From Xanthomonas sp. XNM01 (GTDB taxonomy: Bacteria; Pseudomonadota; Gammaproteobacteria; Xanthomonadales; Xanthomonadaceae), in contig NZ_JACVAP010000001.1 in assembly GCF_014851915.1 (NCBI RefSeq), positions 124,001 to 188,000 of the forward strand: DNA of 64,000 nucleotides, read 5' to 3'. The notes under the pieces were generated by a model. It saw only the letters and a program-made list of their open reading frames with translations. It made no database searches and was not told the origin of the DNA. This document shows, piece by piece, positions 27,287 through 35,821 of the stretch. The position numbers were made by a program, and so were the translations under genes. Numbering within the stretch: the first letter of the stretch is position 1; each line of letters starts with the position of its first letter.

Positions 27287-27443
27287 CGCATCGGCGATCG
27301 CGGACCGCGGCGATCCGCAGGCGGCTCTGCGCGGTCATCGTGGGCCGGGCATCGCGGCCGCGGTGCAGGCAGTGCGATGCCGCCGCCGGCGTGGCGCAGT
27401 GCCGGAAGGGTAGGCTGGGGCGGATCACGAGGGAGCCATCCGC

Positions 27444-28187
27444 ATGCCGGCCATCGCCATCGTCTCGGACATCCACGGCAACCTGCCCGCGCTGGAAGCG
27501 GTGGCCGACGACATCCGTGCGCGTGGCATCCAGACCGTGTTCAACCTCGGCGACAGCCTGTCCGGCCCGCTGCTGCCACGGGAGACCGCGGCATTCCTGA
27601 TCGACGCCGGCTGGGCGTCGCTGGCCGGCAACCACGAACGCCAGCTGCTGGCACTGATCGACCGGCACGACGCCCAGGGCGCGGCCTCGGACAGGTACGC
27701 GGCCGCGCGCCTGGATCCGGCCGCACTGGCCTGGCTCCGCACGCTGCCGGCCACGCTGCGCCACGGCGAGCTGCTGCTGTGCCATGGCAGTCCGCGCAGC
27801 GACGTGGAATGGCTGCTGGACCGCATCGACGGTGGGGTGCTGGTACCCGACCACGAGGAGGCGATCGTGCAGCGGCTGGGCGACGACCGGGCGCGCGCGA
27901 TCGCCTGCGGCCACAGCCACGTGCAGCGGCAGCGGCGTCTCGCCGATGGCCGCCTGCTGCTCAACCCCGGCAGCGTGGGGCTGCCTGCCTACCGGGGCAC
28001 CCGGCCATCCTGCTACGCGGTGCACTGCACCGTGGTGGATGCGCGATATGCGGTGATCGAGCGGATCGACGGCGTGTGGCAGGCCAGGTCGTGTGCCGTG
28101 GCCTACGACCACCCGGCGATGGCGCGGCTGGCTGCGCGCAACGGGTTCCCCGACTGGGCACGGGCACTGGCCAGCGGGCGTGCATGA
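27444..28187 (+). CDS. calcineurin-like metallophosphoesterase (YfcE/MJ0936 type)
   Basis: This is a 247-residue dimetal phosphoesterase. All ligand motifs are seen in order: SDIHGNLPALEAV, NLGDSLSGPL, LAGNHERQLL, LLCHGSPRSD and ACGHSHVQRQ, followed by LLNPGSVGLPAYRG, which is characteristic of the YfcE-like subgroup. The substrate may be cyclic nucleotides, phosphodiesters or protein phosphates. Nothing in the context settles it. It begins at the ATG at 27444 after a 157-base gap that shows no other gene. It lies upstream of the YgiB/YgiC pair, separated by 90 bases. Confidence 0.92.
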   Translation: MPAIAIVSDIHGNLPALEAVADDIRARGIQTVFNLGDSLSGPLLPRETAAFLIDAGWASLAGNHERQLLALIDRHDAQGAASDRYAAARLDPAALAWLRTLPATLRHGELLLCHGSPRSDVEWLLDRIDGGVLVPDHEEAIVQRLGDDRARAIACGHSHVQRQRRLADGRLLLNPGSVGLPAYRGTRPSCYAVHCTVVDARYAVIERIDGVWQARSCAVAYDHPAMARLAARNGFPDWARALASGRA

Positions 28188-28277
28188 AGCCGCGTTCAGC
28201 AAGGGGCGCGTGGCGATTGGCGTCGACAGGTCCGCCGCAGGCATCATTGGGGCTGGAATCACACGGGGATTTTTCGC

Positions 28278-28841
28278 ATGAAGCGTTCCAAAGCCACCGC
28301 GCTGCTGCTGATGGGTGCCGCGCCGCTGCTGTTCACCGCGTGCCAGCGCGATGCCGTGCAGGTGCAGGAAGGCCTGTACACCTCGGTGGAGAGCTGCGTG
28401 GAGGCCACCGGCAACCCGTCCGTGTGCCGGAGCGCGTTCGAGCAGGCGCAGGCGCAGAGCGCCGACGCCGCACCGAAGTACGCCAGCCGTGCCGAGTGCG
28501 AGGCTGAATACAGCGCCGACCAGTGCGTGGAGCAGAAGACCTCGACCGGGCATTCCTTCATCGGCCCGATGATGGCCGGCTTCTTCCTGTCGCAGATGAT
28601 GAACAACCGCGGCGCCGCGGCCGCCGCCCCTGCGGCTGGACAGCAGCAGGCGGCACCGGCGTTCCGCGACAAGGCCAACGGCTGGGCACGCGCCGCCGCG
28701 CCGGGCAGCGTCGCCGCGACGATGGGCAACACCGGTCGCGCCGGCCTGACGCCGGTCAACCACACGCCGAACCGCGCGGTCACCGCCAGCCGGGGCGGCT
28801 TCGGCGAGGCTGGCGGCCGTCGTAGCAGCCTCGGCGGCTGA
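28278..28841 (+). CDS. ygiB: DUF1190 lipoprotein, YgiB-like
   Basis: This 187-residue predicted lipoprotein of the DUF1190/YgiB family has the lipobox region APLLFTACQRD after a hydrophobic leader. It has Cys-rich spaced segments (VESCVEATGNPSVCRSAFEQ and SRAECEAEYSADQCVEQK). A Gly/Met-rich hydrophobic stretch follows (IGPMMAGFFLSQMMNN), and the tail is Ala/Gly/Arg-rich and ends RRSSLGG. It is immediately followed, one base later, by the YgiC-type ligase gene, the same arrangement as in E. coli ygiBC. The function is unknown. Envelope localisation is inferred from the lipobox. Confidence 0.88.
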   Translation: MKRSKATALLLMGAAPLLFTACQRDAVQVQEGLYTSVESCVEATGNPSVCRSAFEQAQAQSADAAPKYASRAECEAEYSADQCVEQKTSTGHSFIGPMMAGFFLSQMMNNRGAAAAAPAAGQQQAAPAFRDKANGWARAAAPGSVAATMGNTGRAGLTPVNHTPNRAVTASRGGFGEAGGRRSSLGG

Positions 28842-28842
28842 G

Positions 28843-30027
28843 ATGCGTCGCATCGCCATCGCCGAGCGCGCCCACTGGCGCGCCCGGGCGGCCGAGTGCG
28901 GGTTCCGGTTCCACACCATCGATGGTGTCCGGTACTGGGACGAGCGCGCGTACTACGCGTTCAGCCTGCGCCAGATCGAGAACGACCTCGAGGACCCCAG
29001 CGCCGAGCTGCACGCGATGGCGCTGGGCCTGGTGGACGAGATCACCGGCAGCCAGGAGCTGATGGAGCAGCTGGCGATCCCGGACCAGTACCGCGACTGG
29101 GTCGCCGACAGCTGGCGCCAGCGCGAGGGGCACCTGTATGGCCGTCTCGATCTGGCCTACGACGGCAACGGACCGGCCAAGCTGTACGAGCTGAACTACG
29201 ACACGCCGACCTCGCTGTTCGAGGCGGCGTTCTTCCAGTGGCAGTGGCTGGAGGAGCAGCGCGACGCCGGCCTGCTGGCGCCCGATGCCGACCAGTTCAA
29301 CTCGATCCACGAGGCCCTGGTCGAGCGCTTTGCCGAACTGGCCGGCGGCCTGCCGCCGCCGCTGTACTTCAGCGCGGTGCGCGCCTCCGAAGAGGACCAG
29401 GGCACGGTCGCCTACCTGCGCGACTGCGCGGTGCAGGCCGGGCTGCGTGGCGACACGTTGGCGATCGAGGACATCGGCCTGTCCGAGGACGGCCGTTTCA
29501 CCGATCTGGACGACACGGTGATCGGCTCGCTGTTCAAGCTGTACCCGCTGGAGGACCTGTTCGCCGAGGACTTCGGCCGCGCGCTGCCGGAATCCGGGCT
29601 GCGCCTGCTGGAGCCGCCGTGGAAGGCGCTGCTGAGCAACAAGGGCATCCTGCCGCTGCTGTGGCAGCGGTATCCGGGGCATCCGAACCTGCTGCCGGCC
29701 GAGTTCGACCATGGCGGTGCACTGGCGCGCGGCTGGGTGCGCAAGCCGCTGTTCTCGCGCGAGGGCGCCAACATCGTGATGCACACGCGCGACGGGCAGA
29801 CGCTGGAAAGCGCCGGCCCCTACGACGGGCCGTGCATCCGCCAGGCGCTGCATCCGCTGCCGGTGTTCGACGGCAACCACCCGATGGTCGGCAGCTGGAT
29901 CGTCGGCGACCGTGCCTGCGGCATCGGCGTGCGCGAGGACGATGGCCCGATCACCCGCGATACGGCGCGCTTCGTGCCGCATGCGATCGTCGACGCGCCT
30001 GCCAGCGGCGGCGTGTTCTACGCCTGA
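28843..30027 (+). CDS. ygiC: glutathionylspermidine synthase family ATP-grasp protein, YgiC-like
   Basis: This 394-residue C-N ligase-like protein of the glutathionylspermidine synthase C-terminal (ATP-grasp) family is close in length to E. coli YgiC (386). Visible family segments are YYAFSLRQIENDLEDPSAEL, LYELNYDTPTSLFEAAFFQW, EDIGLSEDGRFTDLD, LLSNKGILPLLWQRYPGHPN and VRKPLFSREGANI. It lacks the amidase domain of bifunctional Gsp synthetase. E. coli YgiC shows no Gsp synthetase activity, so the true amine and peptide substrates are unknown. It is tightly coupled to the DUF1190 lipoprotein gene. Confidence 0.93.
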   Translation: MRRIAIAERAHWRARAAECGFRFHTIDGVRYWDERAYYAFSLRQIENDLEDPSAELHAMALGLVDEITGSQELMEQLAIPDQYRDWVADSWRQREGHLYGRLDLAYDGNGPAKLYELNYDTPTSLFEAAFFQWQWLEEQRDAGLLAPDADQFNSIHEALVERFAELAGGLPPPLYFSAVRASEEDQGTVAYLRDCAVQAGLRGDTLAIEDIGLSEDGRFTDLDDTVIGSLFKLYPLEDLFAEDFGRALPESGLRLLEPPWKALLSNKGILPLLWQRYPGHPNLLPAEFDHGGALARGWVRKPLFSREGANIVMHTRDGQTLESAGPYDGPCIRQALHPLPVFDGNHPMVGSWIVGDRACGIGVREDDGPITRDTARFVPHAIVDAPASGGVFYA

Positions 30028-30048
30028 CGGACGCCCACGCCTTGCGTG

Positions 30049-30561
30049 GGCGAGCGGTCGGAGGCGTTTCTCTCCACCCTGGATGTTGCGGATCGGCACC
30101 TCGCCGATCCGCCGCGCATTGTGGCGGATCGGGACGAAGCCACCACGTGCCAACAGCGGCATCGCCAGCGCACTGGCGTCCACAGGCAGGCGCCGGATCC
30201 GGTGGGCGCGCATGCGCTTCGAGTGCCACGTACAGCGTGGGGCCGGCGTGGCGGCCTTCGGCATCCGGCGCGACCTGCAGGTCAGCGATGTGGCCATCGT
30301 CCTCGAGATCGGCGACGCCCAGCGCTGCACCGACGGTGCCAGTGCCAGACCGCATTCTTTGCAGCACTGCACGCGTTCTGCCGCGCTGACGTCGTGGCCC
30401 AGTCTTCGACCCGGGTTGCGTATACGCGCGCGGCCCGTGTGACTGACCGGGCGCGCGTACAGGTCCGCCAGCGCCGTCGCATCGTCGACGCGGACGCGCC
30501 GGATCGATACCGCACCGGCGCGGATCTGCGGCGCGCCCGGTGCGCCGGCCGCGCCGGCCAT
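30049..30561 (-). pseudogene. GNAT acetyltransferase broken by several frameshifts
   Basis: Minus-strand translation shows pieces of one GNAT protein scattered over three frames in collinear order. They are RRVRVDDATALADLYARPVS, then GPRAYTQP in a second frame, VEDWATTSA in a third, VLQRMRSGT and LGVADLEDDGHIADLQVAPD back in the second, and ALAMPLLARGGFVPIRHNAR back in the first. At least four shifts are needed, so no intact protein can be made. The ATG at 30561 lies six bases after the HxlR stop, so the gene once formed an operon with the regulator. Assembly error is possible, but four independent indels favour true decay. Confidence 0.78.
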
Positions 30562-30566
30562 CCGCC

Positions 30567-30992
30567 TCAGCGCGTCTCCTGCGCGCGCTGGTCGAACGCG
30601 GCCCGGGCCTGCTCGATCTGCTCCAGGTGCTGCTCGGCCCAGACCCACACGCCGCAGAACGCCGCGCCAAGGCCCAGGCCGAGATCGGTCAGCCGGTACT
30701 CGACGCGCGGCGGCACCACCGGATGCACGGTGCGGATCACCAGGCCTTCGCGTTCCATCTCGCGCAGGGTCTGGGTCAGCATCTTCTGGCTGATGCCGGG
30801 GATCTTCTTCGACAGCTGGGTGAAGCGCTGCTCGCCATGCTCGGCCAGCACGTCGAGCACGATCATCGTCCACTTGTCGGCGACCCGGGCGATCACGCCG
30901 TTGACCAGTTCCTCGACGCGCGGATCGAGCGTGGGCTGCTGCGCGAGCATTTCCTGCACCTCGCGGTGGTGGCCGGCGAAATCGATCGGCAT
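30567..30992 (-). CDS. HxlR-family winged-helix transcriptional regulator
   Basis: This is a 141-residue MarR-like regulator of the HxlR group. The core reads VIARVADKWTMIVLDVLAEH, then RFTQLSKKIPGISQKMLTQT (recognition helix), LREMEREGLVIRTVHPVVPP and VEYRLTDLG (wing). No cysteine occurs at the redox-sensing N-terminal position used by some members (one Cys is near residue 113), so its signal is unknown. It is divergent from the SDR gene, the usual target arrangement for this family. Direct repeats in the gap are candidate operators. A decayed GNAT gene follows it. Confidence 0.94.
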   Translation of the reverse strand: MPIDFAGHHREVQEMLAQQPTLDPRVEELVNGVIARVADKWTMIVLDVLAEHGEQRFTQLSKKIPGISQKMLTQTLREMEREGLVIRTVHPVVPPRVEYRLTDLGLGLGAAFCGVWVWAEQHLEQIEQARAAFDQRAQETR

Positions 30993-31007
30993 CGTGCACT
31001 CTCTTTC

Positions 31008-31038
31008 AGGTAAGTATCGAACCGGAAGGTGGGTATCG
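31008..31038. promoter_or_regulatory. direct repeat in the HxlR-SDR divergent gap, candidate operator
   Basis: AGGTAAGTATCG (31008-31019) and AGGTGGGTATCG (31027-31038) match at 10 of 12 positions and start 19 bases apart, close to two helical turns. They lie just upstream of the HxlR start, in the shared promoter region. Dimeric HxlR proteins commonly bind such paired GTATC-like elements. Confidence 0.45.
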
Positions 31039-31325
31039 CAGTTTTCCGTGCCTTCTTCCGATCAGTGTGTGTCAGCCCTATCCTCGCTTCAAGCTCGCGA
31101 CGGATCGTCGAGTGCTTCCGGAAGTCCCGCCATCGTCCATCGATAGAGGAACCCGTCATGCACCCCAGCGCCGTACCCGCGGATCGTCCGTCCGCGCCTT
31201 CCATTCCCGGTCGTCACCGTGTCGCCACCCTGGTGGCGGCGGCCATCGGCCTGTTCTCGGCCATGGCCGATGCCGCCACCGGCGCGGCGACGGCCACCCC
31301 ACGCGACACCCCCAAGGAGGTCACC

Positions 31326-32069
31326 ATGCAGGCCACGGGCAACACCATCCTGATCACCGGCGGCGGCTCCGGCATCGGCCGCGAACTGGCCCGCCGCTTC
31401 CACGACCAGGGCAACACCGTGATCGTCGCCGGACGCAGGCTCGAGCCGCTGCAGGCCACCATCGACGGACGCCCTCGGATGCACGCGATGCTGCTGGACC
31501 TGGAGCGGCCGGACGCGATCGAGGCGTTCGCGCGCAGCGTGACCGCCGAGCATCCGGGATTGAATGTGCTGATCAACAATGCCGGCATCATGCGCGTCGA
31601 GAACCTGTCCGCGCGGCGCGCGCTCGACGATGCCGAGGAAACCATCGTCACCAACCTGCTCGGGCCGATCCGCCTGACCAACGCCCTGGTCGACCACCTG
31701 CTGGCGCAGCCGGGCGCGACCATCGTCAACGTCTCGTCGGGCCTGGCGTTCGTGCCACGCACCGATGCGGCGACCTACAGCGCCAGCAAGGCGGCGATCC
31801 ACTCGTACACGGTGTCGCTGCGGCATCAGCTGCGGGGCAGGGCCAAGGTGATCGAGCTGGCGCCGCCGGGCGTGCAGACCGAGCTGAATCCGGGTCAGTC
31901 CACCCGTGACGGCTACATGCCCCTGCAGGACTTCATCGGCGAGGTGATGGGCCTGTTCGCGCAGCAGCCGGTGCCGGACGAGATTCTCGTGGAACGGGTG
32001 AACTTCCAGCGCCTGGCCGAGCGCGAGGGCCGCTTCGACGACGCACTGGAGCGCGTCAACGCACGCTGA
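31326..32069 (+). CDS. short-chain dehydrogenase/reductase (DltE-like SDR)
   Basis: This is a 247-residue NAD(P)-dependent oxidoreductase. It has the cofactor loop ILITGGGSGIGRELARRF, the structural NNAG motif (INNAGIMRVENL) and the catalytic Ser-Tyr-Lys set in IVNVSSGLAFVP and YSASKAAIHSY. The ATG at 31326 has a near-perfect AAGGAGGT five bases upstream and matches family starts. The same frame is open further upstream, and an ATG at 31158 with GAGGA would add 56 residues containing a signal-peptide-like stretch (RHRVATLVAAAIGLFSAMAD). That extension is unusual for a cytoplasmic SDR. It is probably controlled by the divergent HxlR protein. Confidence 0.9.
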   Translation: MQATGNTILITGGGSGIGRELARRFHDQGNTVIVAGRRLEPLQATIDGRPRMHAMLLDLERPDAIEAFARSVTAEHPGLNVLINNAGIMRVENLSARRALDDAEETIVTNLLGPIRLTNALVDHLLAQPGATIVNVSSGLAFVPRTDAATYSASKAAIHSYTVSLRHQLRGRAKVIELAPPGVQTELNPGQSTRDGYMPLQDFIGEVMGLFAQQPVPDEILVERVNFQRLAEREGRFDDALERVNAR

Positions 32070-32225
32070 GGCGGTGTCGCGCCGCCGCCCGGCATGGCCG
32101 GGCGGCGGATGCCCGATGCGTGACGGTCGGCAGGTACCCGGCAGCGCCATGCTCCGCGACACTGCGGAGGACTCCCCGGCCACCGCTGCGGTGGCCCCCG
32201 CGATCCCACAGAGGCGGACCGATCC

Positions 32226-33584
32226 ATGAATTCCTTCCGCGACACCGGCATCGCCGGGCCGCTGCAGACGATCTTCAACGTGCGCCGCGACGAGGTCGCC
32301 GCGGTCGCGGCCGCGATCGTGTTCTTCTTCCTGATCCTGACCGCGTTGATGCTGCTGCGGCCGGCGCGCGATGCGCTGGGCATGGAGCGCGGGATCGAGA
32401 GCATCCGCTGGTTGTTCATCGGCACCGCGGTGGTGACGCTGGCGGTCAATCCGGTGTTCGGCTGGCTGGTCGCGCGGCTGCGGCGGCTGCAGTTCATCGC
32501 GGTCACGTACGCGGCGTTCGCGCTGAGCCTGACCGGCTTCTGGGCGTTGCTGGCGTTCGCTCCGGAGGCGGTCGGCACCGTCAGCGGACAGGTGTTCTAC
32601 GTGTGGTTCAGCGTGTTCAACCTGTTCGTTTCGATGGTGTTCTGGGCGCTGATGGCCGACCGCTTCGACGTCGAGCAGAGCAAGCGCCTGTTCGGCCTGA
32701 TCGCGGTCGGCGGCACGCTCGGCGCCATCTTCGGGCCGTGGCTGACCAGGCAGCTCGCGCCCGCGATCGGCACTCCACCGCTGCTGCTGGTCACGGCCGG
32801 CCTGCTGGTGCTGGCCATCGCGGCGGCCTGGGCGCTGGCCCGGACCCAGCCCGCCGACGCGATGCAGGGACAGGACGGCGCATCGGCTCCGCCACCGTCG
32901 CGCGACCAGGCGCGCATCGGTGGTGGCGCGCTGGCCGGCATCCGCGCGGTGCTGACCTCGCGTTACCTGCTGGGCATCGCCGGCTACGTGGTGATCCTGT
33001 CGGTGATGGTGACCTTCGTTTATTTCACCCGGCTGCAGATGGTGGAGGCGGCCGCATCGACCCTGGACGAACGCACCGAGCTGCTCGCCACCATCGACAT
33101 GTGGACCCAGATCGCGGTGCTGGTGCTGCAGCTGAGCCTGACCGGCCACCTGATGAAGCGCCTCGGCGTACCGTTCGCGCTCGCATTGCTGCCCGTCACG
33201 ATGGCGCTGGGCTTCGTCGGCCTGGCCGTGTTCGGCTCGTTCCTGGTGCTGATCCTGCTGGAAGCGGTGGTGCGCGCGGTGCAGCGGGCGATCACCCGGC
33301 CGGCGCGCGAGACGCTGTTCACCGTGGTCGGCCGCGAGGACAAGTACAAGGCCAAGGCCTTCATCGACACCTTCGTCTACCGGGTCGGCGACGTGACCGG
33401 CGCACAGGTCGAGGGCGGGCTGGGCCGGCTGGGCATGGGCCTGGCCGCGCTGACCAGCGTCGCGGTGCCGCTGGCGCTGGCCTGGGCGGCGCTGGGCATC
33501 TGGCTCGGGCGCGCGCAGCGGCAGCGGTCAGCGGCGTTGCGGGACCGGGCGGGCGACGACCGGGCGGCAGCGGGTACCCTGTGA
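32226..33584 (+). CDS. ATP:ADP antiporter / NTP-NDP exchange transporter family membrane protein
   Basis: This 452-residue polytopic membrane protein is of the AAA/NTT-like group seen in free-living bacteria, often annotated as MFS transporter. About twelve hydrophobic helices are visible. The first cytoplasmic loop carries LLRPARDALGMERGIESIRW. Other conserved parts are VFYVWFSVFNLFVSMVFWAL, LFGLIAVGGTLGAIFGP, and the Arg/Lys-rich loop PARETLFTVVGREDKYKAKA that leads into FIDTFVYRVGD. Energy parasites use relatives to import host ATP. In a free-living cell the role is unclear. The ATG at 32226 lies after a 156-base gap. Confidence 0.85.
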   Translation: MNSFRDTGIAGPLQTIFNVRRDEVAAVAAAIVFFFLILTALMLLRPARDALGMERGIESIRWLFIGTAVVTLAVNPVFGWLVARLRRLQFIAVTYAAFALSLTGFWALLAFAPEAVGTVSGQVFYVWFSVFNLFVSMVFWALMADRFDVEQSKRLFGLIAVGGTLGAIFGPWLTRQLAPAIGTPPLLLVTAGLLVLAIAAAWALARTQPADAMQGQDGASAPPPSRDQARIGGGALAGIRAVLTSRYLLGIAGYVVILSVMVTFVYFTRLQMVEAAASTLDERTELLATIDMWTQIAVLVLQLSLTGHLMKRLGVPFALALLPVTMALGFVGLAVFGSFLVLILLEAVVRAVQRAITRPARETLFTVVGREDKYKAKAFIDTFVYRVGDVTGAQVEGGLGRLGMGLAALTSVAVPLALAWAALGIWLGRAQRQRSAALRDRAGDDRAAAGTL

Positions 33585-33611
33585 ACCGCTCCGCTCCTGT
33601 CTGACTGCCGC

Positions 33612-34169
33612 ATGTCGATCTTCCTCACCCCGTTCGCCCGTACCCGCCTGTTCCCGCGCACACCGCGTGGCAACACCATCCAGGACTGCACGCCCGAGCA
33701 GTTCGAGGCGCACCTCAACACGCATCCGTCGCTGAAGGTGCTCGACGGCTATGCGCCGTTCTGCAAGCTGCACGTGCACCGCAACTGGACCTCGACCCGC
33801 TGCCTGACAGTACCGGTCACCGAGGCCAACCGGCATCTGCTGCGCTCGGCCTACGAGGCCCGCAGCCGCGAGGAACTGCCGGTGCTGGTGCGCTGGTTCG
33901 AGGGCGTCGCGCCGCCGGTGGCCGACTACCTGGTGGTGATCCTGTACAGCCGCGAGCAGCTGGCGAAGGAGGGTTCGCCGATCGAGGCCGACTGGGGCGT
34001 GGTCGGCTGCCTCTACACCGCCGAGCCCGAGGAGGTGCCGATGGCGCCGATCACGATGATGCGCAACGCGCTGGGCGTGGAGGAGGGCGGATCCGGCGTG
34101 CCGCTGGACCGCGAGGCCTACCGGCGCGCGGTGGCGTTCTGGGAGGCCAACGCCAACTGGCGGCCCTGA
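33612..34169 (+). CDS. DUF3228-like protein
   Basis: This 185-residue soluble protein of unknown function resembles the DUF3228 family by its central block VLDGYAPFCKLHVHRNWTST and the later EADWGVVGCLYTAEPEEVPM and APITMMRNALGVEEGGSGVP. It has no signal peptide or membrane helix. It follows the transporter by 27 bases on the same strand and may share its transcript. The family assignment is from memory of these blocks. No activity is known to me. Confidence 0.75.
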   Translation: MSIFLTPFARTRLFPRTPRGNTIQDCTPEQFEAHLNTHPSLKVLDGYAPFCKLHVHRNWTSTRCLTVPVTEANRHLLRSAYEARSREELPVLVRWFEGVAPPVADYLVVILYSREQLAKEGSPIEADWGVVGCLYTAEPEEVPMAPITMMRNALGVEEGGSGVPLDREAYRRAVAFWEANANWRP

Positions 34170-34299
34170 GGTTCGCCGGGCGCACCGGGCGCTCAGGGCT
34201 CAGGTTATCGGCCGGGCGGTCGATCTATCTCCCGATCGCCTTGTCCCGGCTGCGGAGACCGGGCGGGGTTTTCGTCCATTCCTGGTGCGCCCCGAATCC

Positions 34300-34989
34300 A
34301 TGAGCACGTTTCCGCTGATCCTCATGTGCGTCCTGGCCGGCTGGGCCGTGCTGACCACGGTCCTGGCGCTGGTCTGGGGCCGGCGGCTGCGCCACGAGCG
34401 GCAGGGCCACGACGATACCCGCGAGGAGAACGCGCGCTGCCGGGCCGGCCTGCAGCGGCTGCGCCAGCAGCTCGCCGCCGCGGCCGTCCGCCAGGAAACG
34501 CTGGAGCGCGAGCAGACGGAGCTGCGCCAGCTGCTGGAAAGCAGCCATGTCGCGCTGGAGGAGCATGCGGTGAGGGTCGCCGTCTCGGGCACGCTCGATG
34601 TCGGCGAGGAGGTGGGCATGCTGTTCGCCCACGTGGCGCGCGTGGCGCTGGCGGTCCGCAACTACAGCGCCTACACGCGTGGACACTACGGGCAGGAATC
34701 GGCCAAGGCGCGTTACGACCTGCTCTGGCTCGCAGACAGCCTGCATACGCTGGACCGGGTCGGCAAGGCGCTGGCGGACGGCAACCGGCGCGCCCTGTCG
34801 GAGGCCAGCACCGAGCTGCTGGCCATGTACGAGAACTATCTGCGCGACGGATCCGGCTACGACAGCCGCGATACCTTCCTGCGGCTGTCGGACCGGGTGC
34901 CGCTGGCGGAGGTCACCGCGGCTGTCAGGTCGATCGTGTCCAAGAGCGCGGCGGTCGCTGCGGCCCGGCCGGATCTGGAAACCGCCTGA
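34300..34989 (+). CDS. hypothetical single-pass membrane protein with coiled coil
   Basis: This 229-residue protein (ATG at 34300; a GTG at 34285 is possible) has one N-terminal TM helix (FPLILMCVLAGWAVLTTVLA). A cytoplasmic coiled coil follows at about residues 30-85 (RLRQQLAAAAVRQETLEREQ), then a helical C-terminal domain (VAVSGTLDVGEEVGMLFAHV, ARYDLLWLADSLHTLDRVGK). The layout, anchor plus coiled coil plus small helical bundle, suggests a scaffold or regulatory role. I do not recognise the family. It lies between the DUF3228 gene and two minus-strand hypothetical genes. Confidence 0.72.
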   Translation: MSTFPLILMCVLAGWAVLTTVLALVWGRRLRHERQGHDDTREENARCRAGLQRLRQQLAAAAVRQETLEREQTELRQLLESSHVALEEHAVRVAVSGTLDVGEEVGMLFAHVARVALAVRNYSAYTRGHYGQESAKARYDLLWLADSLHTLDRVGKALADGNRRALSEASTELLAMYENYLRDGSGYDSRDTFLRLSDRVPLAEVTAAVRSIVSKSAAVAAARPDLETA

Positions 34990-35047
34990 GCGGTCCGCGC
35001 CGCGGCTGCATCGCGATGCGGCGGGCAGTCGGACGCACTGGGCACCC

Positions 35048-35710
35048 TCAGCGGCGCAGGATCGAACCGCCGTCGGCGAGCCGGACGAGCGCGGCGGATT
35101 CGTCGAGCAGCACGTAGTCGCCGATCTCCTCGCCTTCGCGTTCGTCGGCGTCCATGGCATCCCAGTCGTCGCGGTCGAGCACCGCATCGACGAGCAGCCC
35201 GGTCAGTGGCGAGGGCACGGCCGGTGTCAACGGCGTCTGGCCGACCATGACATAGTTGTCGCAGCGTGCCGCCCGGAAGGCATCGGCGGTTGCGAGCGTG
35301 AGCCAGGCGCCGGCGCCGGAAATCACCGTGTCGGCACGGACGCTGCCGCCGAGCACGGTGCTGCTGTCGGCCAGTGCGGCGACGACCGCTTCACTGGCGA
35401 CCAGATCGCCGGTGACCACCAGATGCTGGTCGTGGCCGGTGATCAGGTTGCGGCAGTGCAGGTCGCCGAGCACGATCAGCACACCGTGGTCGTGCCGGCC
35501 GGTGGCGACCACCAGATTGCCTTCGGCATGCAGATCGCCGTCGATCACCAGGAACGGCGCCGGCGTGCGCCAGCTGGCGCCTTCGACGCGATGCGGGCCG
35601 GGCAGCAGCTGCCAGTCGCCGCCCATGCCGAGCAGCTGCAGTGCCTGTGCGGTGGCCGCGTTCGGCGTGGTGTCGTGCACGCGGCGGACCGCGGCCAGAT
35701 GCGGGTTCAC
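35048..35710 (-). CDS. hypothetical protein with beta-helix-like repeats
   Basis: This is a 220-residue cytoplasmic protein without a known family. The central part alternates short Gly-Asp turns and strands: PFLVIDGDLHAEGNLVVATG, VLIVLGDLHCRNLITGHDQH, LVVTGDLVASEAVVAALADS, VLGGSVRADTVISGAGAWL. This rhythm is what a right-handed beta-helix of the bactofilin or polymer-forming kind produces. An acidic tail (DWDAMDADEREGEEIGDYVL) follows. It is downstream of another hypothetical gene on the same strand, 111 bases apart, and they may be co-expressed. The function is not predicted. Confidence 0.68.
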   Translation of the reverse strand: MNPHLAAVRRVHDTTPNAATAQALQLLGMGGDWQLLPGPHRVEGASWRTPAPFLVIDGDLHAEGNLVVATGRHDHGVLIVLGDLHCRNLITGHDQHLVVTGDLVASEAVVAALADSSTVLGGSVRADTVISGAGAWLTLATADAFRAARCDNYVMVGQTPLTPAVPSPLTGLLVDAVLDRDDWDAMDADEREGEEIGDYVLLDESAALVRLADGGSILRR

Positions 35711-35821
35711 ATGCAGATCCTCATTGGTGACGGGGGCAGCAGGCGGATCCTGCGCTGCTGCAGGCTGGCGGCCAGGGCGCGGAGCACGCAGGTGCTGCCC
35801 GCGTCACGGCGCCAGCGCGCA

